Assembly (NCBI GenBank): GCA_945861995.1
Contig: CAMAWZ010000084.1
Location: 1-8,997 of the forward strand
Source of the DNA: Pseudorhodobacter antarcticus
Lineage (GTDB): Bacteria; Pseudomonadota; Alphaproteobacteria; Rhodobacterales; Rhodobacteraceae
DNA: 8,997 nucleotides
Direction of reading: 5' to 3'
Made by a program: the position numbers and the translations under genes. The notes beneath the pieces were generated by a model that did not search any database, had not been told where the DNA came from, and saw only the letters and a list, made by a program, of their open reading frames with translations. Below are positions 5,537 to 8,997 of the stretch, piece by piece. The first letter of the stretch is position 1. The number at the start of each line of letters is the position of its first letter.

Positions 5537-6163
5537 CTATTGCGCTGCATCAACGAAACAACCCAGCTTTTTCGCCATATTGGCCGCGCTGATATCGCGG
5601 TCAAAAAAGTCAACAAAGCCAACCTCTGGCATCATCAGATAGCTAAAGGTGGAGTGATCCATCAGGTAATACTTCGGGTCGCCATCCACCTGTTTTTGAT
5701 AAAACGTCTTATAGGCGGCAGAGGCCGCTTTAACTTGGTCGGGCGTGCCGGTTAGGCCAATCATTCGGGGGTGCATGGCATCCGTAAAATCGCGCAGCAC
5801 TTCGGGCGTATCGCGTTCAGGGTCGAACGAGATGAAAACAGGGGTCACGATCTTTCCGTCGCTTTCCAAAATATCCACCGCCTCGGCATTGCGGGCCGCA
5901 TCTAGCGGGCAAACATCGGGGCAAAAGGTGTAACCGAAATAAACCAGCGTTGGCCCTGTAATAACGTCTTTATCAGTCACGGTTTTTCCGTTTTCATCCG
6001 TCAGGGTGAACGGCCCACCAATCGCGCCACCGCCAACTGCACCCGCGCGGCACTGCGCGAATTGATCATCGCCTGTGGGCTGCAAAATATACAAGACACT
6101 GGCCCCAATAAGACCCACCACAGCCAAACCTGCCAAGCCTGCGATCAGCGTTTCGTTTTTCAT
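5537..6163 (-). CDS. senC: SCO1/SenC-type copper chaperone (PrrC)
   Basis: A 208-residue membrane-anchored thioredoxin-fold protein of the Sco1/SenC/PrrC family. It helps deliver copper to the CuA or CuB site of cytochrome oxidases and, in R. sphaeroides, affects signalling to PrrB. One N-terminal membrane segment (about 5-27, IAGLAGLAVVGLIGASVLY) anchors the domain in the periplasm. The copper ligands are Cys81 and Cys85 in CPDVC and His170 in LMDHS. SFDPERDTP (112-120) is another typical segment. The ATG at 6163 has AAGGG 6 nt upstream. It leads the senC-regA-hvrA series and is divergent from regB, with 69 nt between the starts, an arrangement conserved in Rhodobacter. Nothing is missing. 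Confidence 0.95.
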   Translation of the reverse strand: MKNETLIAGLAGLAVVGLIGASVLYILQPTGDDQFAQCRAGAVGGGAIGGPFTLTDENGKTVTDKDVITGPTLVYFGYTFCPDVCPLDAARNAEAVDILESDGKIVTPVFISFDPERDTPEVLRDFTDAMHPRMIGLTGTPDQVKAASAAYKTFYQKQVDGDPKYYLMDHSTFSYLMMPEVGFVDFFDRDISAANMAKKLGCFVDAAQ

Positions 6164-6172
6164 GCCTCGCCC

Positions 6173-6202
6173 TTTCCCTTTTTACTGCGCGCCCCTTATA
6201 AC
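6173..6202 (+). promoter_or_regulatory. Candidate regB promoter
   Basis: TATAAC at 6197-6202 matches five of six -10 consensus bases. The upstream region around 6173-6179 (TTTCCCT) is a poor -35. A start near 6209 would give a leader of about 25 nt. The whole senC-regB gap is only 69 nt, so a promoter for each direction must be packed here or overlap. I saw no convincing RegA or FNR box. Confidence 0.3.
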
Positions 6203-6232
6203 ACATCTATCCCCATGCGCGAGGCTGACATT

Positions 6233-7606
6233 ATGACACGCCAAGACACTGCCAATATGCGGCTGCTTCGGGTTGATTGGCTGCCGCTGCGCACGCTGAT
6301 TTTGCTGCGGTGGCTTGCCGTGGTTGGGCAACTATTGGCAATATTTGTAGCCAGCCAGATCTATGGCTTTCAATTGCCGCTGGGCCTGTGCCTGCTGGCG
6401 ATCAGTGCTGCGATGAGCGCGAATTTCATCCTAACAGCCGTTTATCCCCCGACCAAACGCTTGTCCGAATTGGAATCCTTCGCAGCCTTGATGTTTGATT
6501 TGGTGCAGCTTGCCGCCCTAGTGTTTCTGACGGGCGGTTTGACCAACCCCTTTGCTTTGCTGATGCTGGCCCCTGTCATTGTCTCAGCCTCGGCGCTGAA
6601 CCTGCGCGCCACTCTGATTTTGGGCGGGGCGGCTGCAATGCTGACAACACTGGTGTTTTTCGTTCAAATACCTTTGGTGCAGGCTGATGGCCAAGTGTTT
6701 GAAACACCAGTTCTTTTTAAATTTGGCTTTTGGGTGTCGATTTTGATCGGGATTGCGTTTTTGGGCCTGTATGGGCGCAAAGTGTCAACCGAACTGGCCA
6801 AGATGTCCGATGCTTTGCTTGCCACGCAAATGGCGCTGGCGCGCGAGCAAAAACTAACAGATTTGGGCGGCGTTGTGGCCGCCGCCGCGCACGAGTTGGG
6901 CACGCCACTCGCCACGATCAAACTGATCAGCGCCGAGATGGCTAGCGAATTGAAAGATAACCCCTCCTTGCAAGAAGACGCGCTGACCATCCGCGCCCAA
7001 GCAGACCGCTGCCGTGATATTCTGCGCGAAATGGGCAAAACGGGTAAAGATGATCTCTTGATCCGCGCCGCGCCGCTGTCAGAGGTGTTGCGCGAAGCAG
7101 CAGAGCCGCACAGCCAACGTGGCAAGATGCTGCACTTTAACCTAAACCCCAAAGACAATGCCCTGCCCGAACCGTTTATTTTGCGTCGTCCAGAAATTAT
7201 CCACGGTCTGCGTAATTTAATCCAGAATGCAGTGGATTTTGCCAGCGCGAATGTTTGGATTGAAGGGTCGTGGAGCGCGGAAGACATCAGCGTGGTCATC
7301 ATTGACGACGGCGCAGGTTTCCCGCTGCAGGTGATTGGCCGTATTGGCGATCCGTTCTTGCGCAGCAAATCGCCGCAGACCTTGGGTCGCCCCGAATACG
7401 AGGGTATGGGCCTTGGCCTTTTCATCGCCAAAACACTGCTAGAACGGACGGGCGCGATTATGTCCTTTGCAAATGCTTCCGAATCGGCGGGCTTTCAGAC
7501 CAAAACCCCCCAGCGGCGCGGTGCCGTGGTCGAGGCGATTTGGCCACGCGTTGCCTTGGCAGTTGATCGCAGCGCATCGCTTGGGGATAACCAAGTGAAT
7601 ATCTAG
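6233..7606 (+). CDS. regB: Redox sensor histidine kinase RegB/PrrB (ActS family)
   Basis: RegB senses the redox state of the quinone pool and phosphorylates RegA. The 457 residues begin with about six membrane segments (roughly 22-41, 48-70, 80-99, 108-122, 126-146, 164-181), containing the quinone-binding motif GGLTNPF at 101-107. The H-box has His220 in AAAHELGTPLATIKL. Cys260 in ADRCRDIL corresponds by position to the redox-active Cys265 of R. capsulatus RegB (His220/Cys260 versus His225/Cys265). The ATPase domain shows the N-box NLIQNAVDF (328-336), G1 DDGAG (358-362) and G2 GMGLGLF (391-397). I chose the ATG at 6233, with GAGG 8 nt upstream. The frame stays open back to 6062 but that part is antisense to senC. 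All sensing and catalytic residues are present. Confidence 0.97.
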   Translation: MTRQDTANMRLLRVDWLPLRTLILLRWLAVVGQLLAIFVASQIYGFQLPLGLCLLAISAAMSANFILTAVYPPTKRLSELESFAALMFDLVQLAALVFLTGGLTNPFALLMLAPVIVSASALNLRATLILGGAAAMLTTLVFFVQIPLVQADGQVFETPVLFKFGFWVSILIGIAFLGLYGRKVSTELAKMSDALLATQMALAREQKLTDLGGVVAAAAHELGTPLATIKLISAEMASELKDNPSLQEDALTIRAQADRCRDILREMGKTGKDDLLIRAAPLSEVLREAAEPHSQRGKMLHFNLNPKDNALPEPFILRRPEIIHGLRNLIQNAVDFASANVWIEGSWSAEDISVVIIDDGAGFPLQVIGRIGDPFLRSKSPQTLGRPEYEGMGLGLFIAKTLLERTGAIMSFANASESAGFQTKTPQRRGAVVEAIWPRVALAVDRSASLGDNQVNI

Positions 7607-7674
7607 GGATAACGTCGGGATAAAATTGGTAAAACGTTGAATATATAAAGGCTTAACATTCATTTTTCGCAAAG

Positions 7675-7693
7675 TTAACTTTTTGTTAACCAT
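7675..7693 (+). promoter_or_regulatory. CtrA-box-like site ahead of the DivL-like gene
   Basis: TTAA (7675-7678), a 7-nt spacer (CTTTTTG), then TTAACCAT (7686-7693). This fits the CtrA consensus TTAA-N7-TTAA, and the second half matches the extended half-site TTAACCAT. It lies 60 nt upstream of the start codon at 7754, in the only intergenic region between regB and that gene. No well-formed -35/-10 pair was found near it. Function is inferred from the motif alone; the leader is AT-rich, which raises the chance of coincidence. Confidence 0.5.
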
Positions 7694-7753
7694 TACACCT
7701 TTAGGTTGAAAAGGGCGAATTGTCTGTCAGTTTTACCGAAAGCGGGTGGCGGA

Positions 7754-8997
7754 ATGAACTTTGGGTCTGCGGTTGACTTGGTGGGGATTGGAATGTTGAT
7801 CGCCACATTTAGCCTTTTTCTTGCAACCCTGTTCAAGATAAACGCCGCAAAACCTAAAACGGAAGGGCTCACTTTGCGCAGCGAAGGCCCCATTTTCCTG
7901 TTTGACGGCGATGTTCTGGTCGATTGCAACGCATCTGGCCGCGCAATTCTGGCACGATCAGTCACGCGGGGCGGCGATTGGCAAAGGTTGCTGGCCTTTT
8001 TGGTAAAGAATTTCGACAATGTTGACGAAAAGCTATCGCAGTTACCGAAGCTTGGGGCTTTGGCCGAGATCGCCGAAACAAGCAGCGGTAAATCGATGCT
8101 TTTACAAGCCGAGCTTAGCGGCGGTCTGACCAAAATCGCGCTGATCGACCCCGACCTTTCCGAGGGGCCTTGCATCGCGCTGGCCATGTCACACCGCGCT
8201 ATGGAAACCGAGGTACAGGAATTGCGCCACGCGGCGGCATCCTCACCCGTGCTGATGTGGCGCGAATCGCCCCGCGGTGAAGTGACTTGGGCAAATAATG
8301 CCTATGTTTTGCTGGCAAGCGCCGCGCAAACGACGACGCGCGAACTCAGCTGGCCTTTGCCGCGCCTGTTTGACCGCGCAGCAACCTTGCAATCCGCGCA
8401 GGGGCAACGGCAAAGCGTGGCGATTGGCGCGGGAAAAATCGCTTGGTTTGATCTGGTCACGCAGGGTGAACATGCTGGAATGTCGTGCTTTGCCACCCCC
8501 GCTGATGCCGCAGTAAATGCCGAAAACACCCTGCGCGACTTTATGCAGACCCTATCAAAAACCTTTGCACAACTGCCCATCGGGCTGGCCATTTTCGACA
8601 AAGATCGCAAGCTGCAAATGTTCAACCCCGCCTTAGTCGAACTGACGACCCTTCCGCCAGATTTTCTAACGCGCAGGCCCAGCATGCTTGCCGTGCTAGA
8701 TGCGATGCGCGACCGCAAAATGTTGCCCGAACCCAAAGATTACCACAGTTGGCGCCGCCAGATCATTGAAATGGAACGCGCGGCTGCGTCGGGCCTTTTT
8801 CAGGAAAACTGGGCCTTGCCTGATGGTCAGACCTTTCGCGTCACGGGTCGCCCGCACCCCAATGGTGGGATTGCCCTGATGATCGAAGATATTTCTGGCG
8901 AAATGCAACGCTCGCGCCCCTATCGGTCGGATCTAGAGATCCGCCAATCGGTCATTGATCAATTGGAAGAGGCGATTGTGGTGTTTGACCAAAGCGG
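7754..8997 (+). CDS. Membrane-anchored multi-PAS protein, DivL-like kinase N-terminal part (cut by window end)
   Basis: An open frame of 414 codons runs off the window. The N-terminus MNFGSAVDLVGIGMLIATFS begins a single membrane anchor (about 7-27). PAS-like units follow: a weak one at about 40-120 (GPIFLFDGDVLVDCNASGRA), one at about 150-240 (SSPVLMWRESPRGEVTWANN), a clear one at about 265-370 (LPIGLAIFDKDRKLQMFNPA to GGIALMIEDISG), and the start of another at about 393 (IDQLEEAIVVFDQS). This PAS type and layout resemble alphaproteobacterial DivL-like sensor kinases that act on the CckA-ChpT-CtrA pathway. The kinase part, and whether its phosphoacceptor is Tyr (as in Caulobacter DivL) or His, is outside the window. 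The ribosome-binding site is weak (GGTGG). A start at Met14 (7793) would cut the membrane segment. It lies 147 nt behind regB with no clear terminator between. Confidence 0.72.
   Translation, partial: MNFGSAVDLVGIGMLIATFSLFLATLFKINAAKPKTEGLTLRSEGPIFLFDGDVLVDCNASGRAILARSVTRGGDWQRLLAFLVKNFDNVDEKLSQLPKLGALAEIAETSSGKSMLLQAELSGGLTKIALIDPDLSEGPCIALAMSHRAMETEVQELRHAAASSPVLMWRESPRGEVTWANNAYVLLASAAQTTTRELSWPLPRLFDRAATLQSAQGQRQSVAIGAGKIAWFDLVTQGEHAGMSCFATPADAAVNAENTLRDFMQTLSKTFAQLPIGLAIFDKDRKLQMFNPALVELTTLPPDFLTRRPSMLAVLDAMRDRKMLPEPKDYHSWRRQIIEMERAAASGLFQENWALPDGQTFRVTGRPHPNGGIALMIEDISGEMQRSRPYRSDLEIRQSVIDQLEEAIVVFDQS

Noticed and set aside
6062..6232. Open N-terminal extension of regB
   Set aside because: The frame is open 57 codons upstream of 6233, but most of this is antisense to senC, has no ribosome-binding site, and does not resemble RegB. 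The ATG at 6233 has a well-spaced GAGG.
7609..7645. Terminator behind regB
   Set aside because: AACGT and ACGTT form only a 5-bp arm pair around a long loop, with no T-run.
7693..8908. Minus-strand open frames opposite the multi-PAS gene
   Set aside because: They are antisense to a long, continuous plus-strand frame with recognisable PAS segments, and have no family resemblance.
8953..8962. 10-bp palindrome ATTGATCAAT
   Set aside because: It lies inside the coding sequence of the PAS gene and is not at a promoter; probably chance.
1..8997. Mobile elements, CRISPR, defence genes, tRNA or rRNA
   Set aside because: All long open frames are assigned to conserved housekeeping or regulatory families, composition looks even, and I saw no spaced direct repeats or recombinase motifs.

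Overview
The window looks like core chromosome of an alphaproteobacterium of the order Rhodobacterales (Rhodobacter/Roseobacter group). The main support is a complete redox-regulation locus in the order known from Rhodobacter: senC-regA-hvrA on the minus strand, divergent from regB on the plus strand. The first 80 codons of ahcY are also present, a gene that in Rhodobacter capsulatus lies close to hvrA. Coding density is high and base composition is moderate-to-high GC throughout. I see no transposase, integrase, tRNA, rRNA, CRISPR array or phage gene.

Layout. 1-240 (-): 5' part of ahcY. 342-920 (+): YfbR-like HD phosphohydrolase, convergent with the next operon and overlapping it by 4 nt. 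3358 down to 917 (-): a tightly packed probable operon epmA-pgsA-moaD-moaE. 3463-4029 (+): efp, divergent from epmA, the gene for the enzyme predicted to modify EF-P. 4224-4430 (+): a CspA-type cold-shock protein with a structured 194-nt upstream region and two terminators behind it; the second also serves the converging hvrA. 6163 down to 4530 (-): senC, regA, hvrA. 6233-7606 (+): regB. 7754-8997 (+, cut by the window end): a membrane-anchored multi-PAS protein resembling the N-terminal part of DivL-type kinases, preceded by a CtrA-box-like sequence. The longest stretch without a gene is the 193 nt between efp and csp.

How the genes work together. RegB is a membrane sensor kinase that reads redox state through a quinone-binding motif and a conserved cysteine. 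RegA is its response regulator. SenC is a Sco1-type copper chaperone for cytochrome oxidase, and HvrA is an H-NS-family DNA-binding protein that in Rhodobacter tunes photosynthesis genes. The sequence does not show whether this organism is phototrophic, because Reg systems also occur in non-phototrophs. EpmA and EF-P form an enzyme/substrate pair acting on translation of polyproline stretches. MoaD and MoaE are the two subunits of molybdopterin synthase, translationally coupled to the phospholipid enzyme PgsA.

I do not see a new multi-gene system. The parts worth a second look are non-coding: the alternative RNA structures ahead of csp, the CtrA-like site ahead of the DivL-like gene, and two adjacent hairpins in the efp leader.
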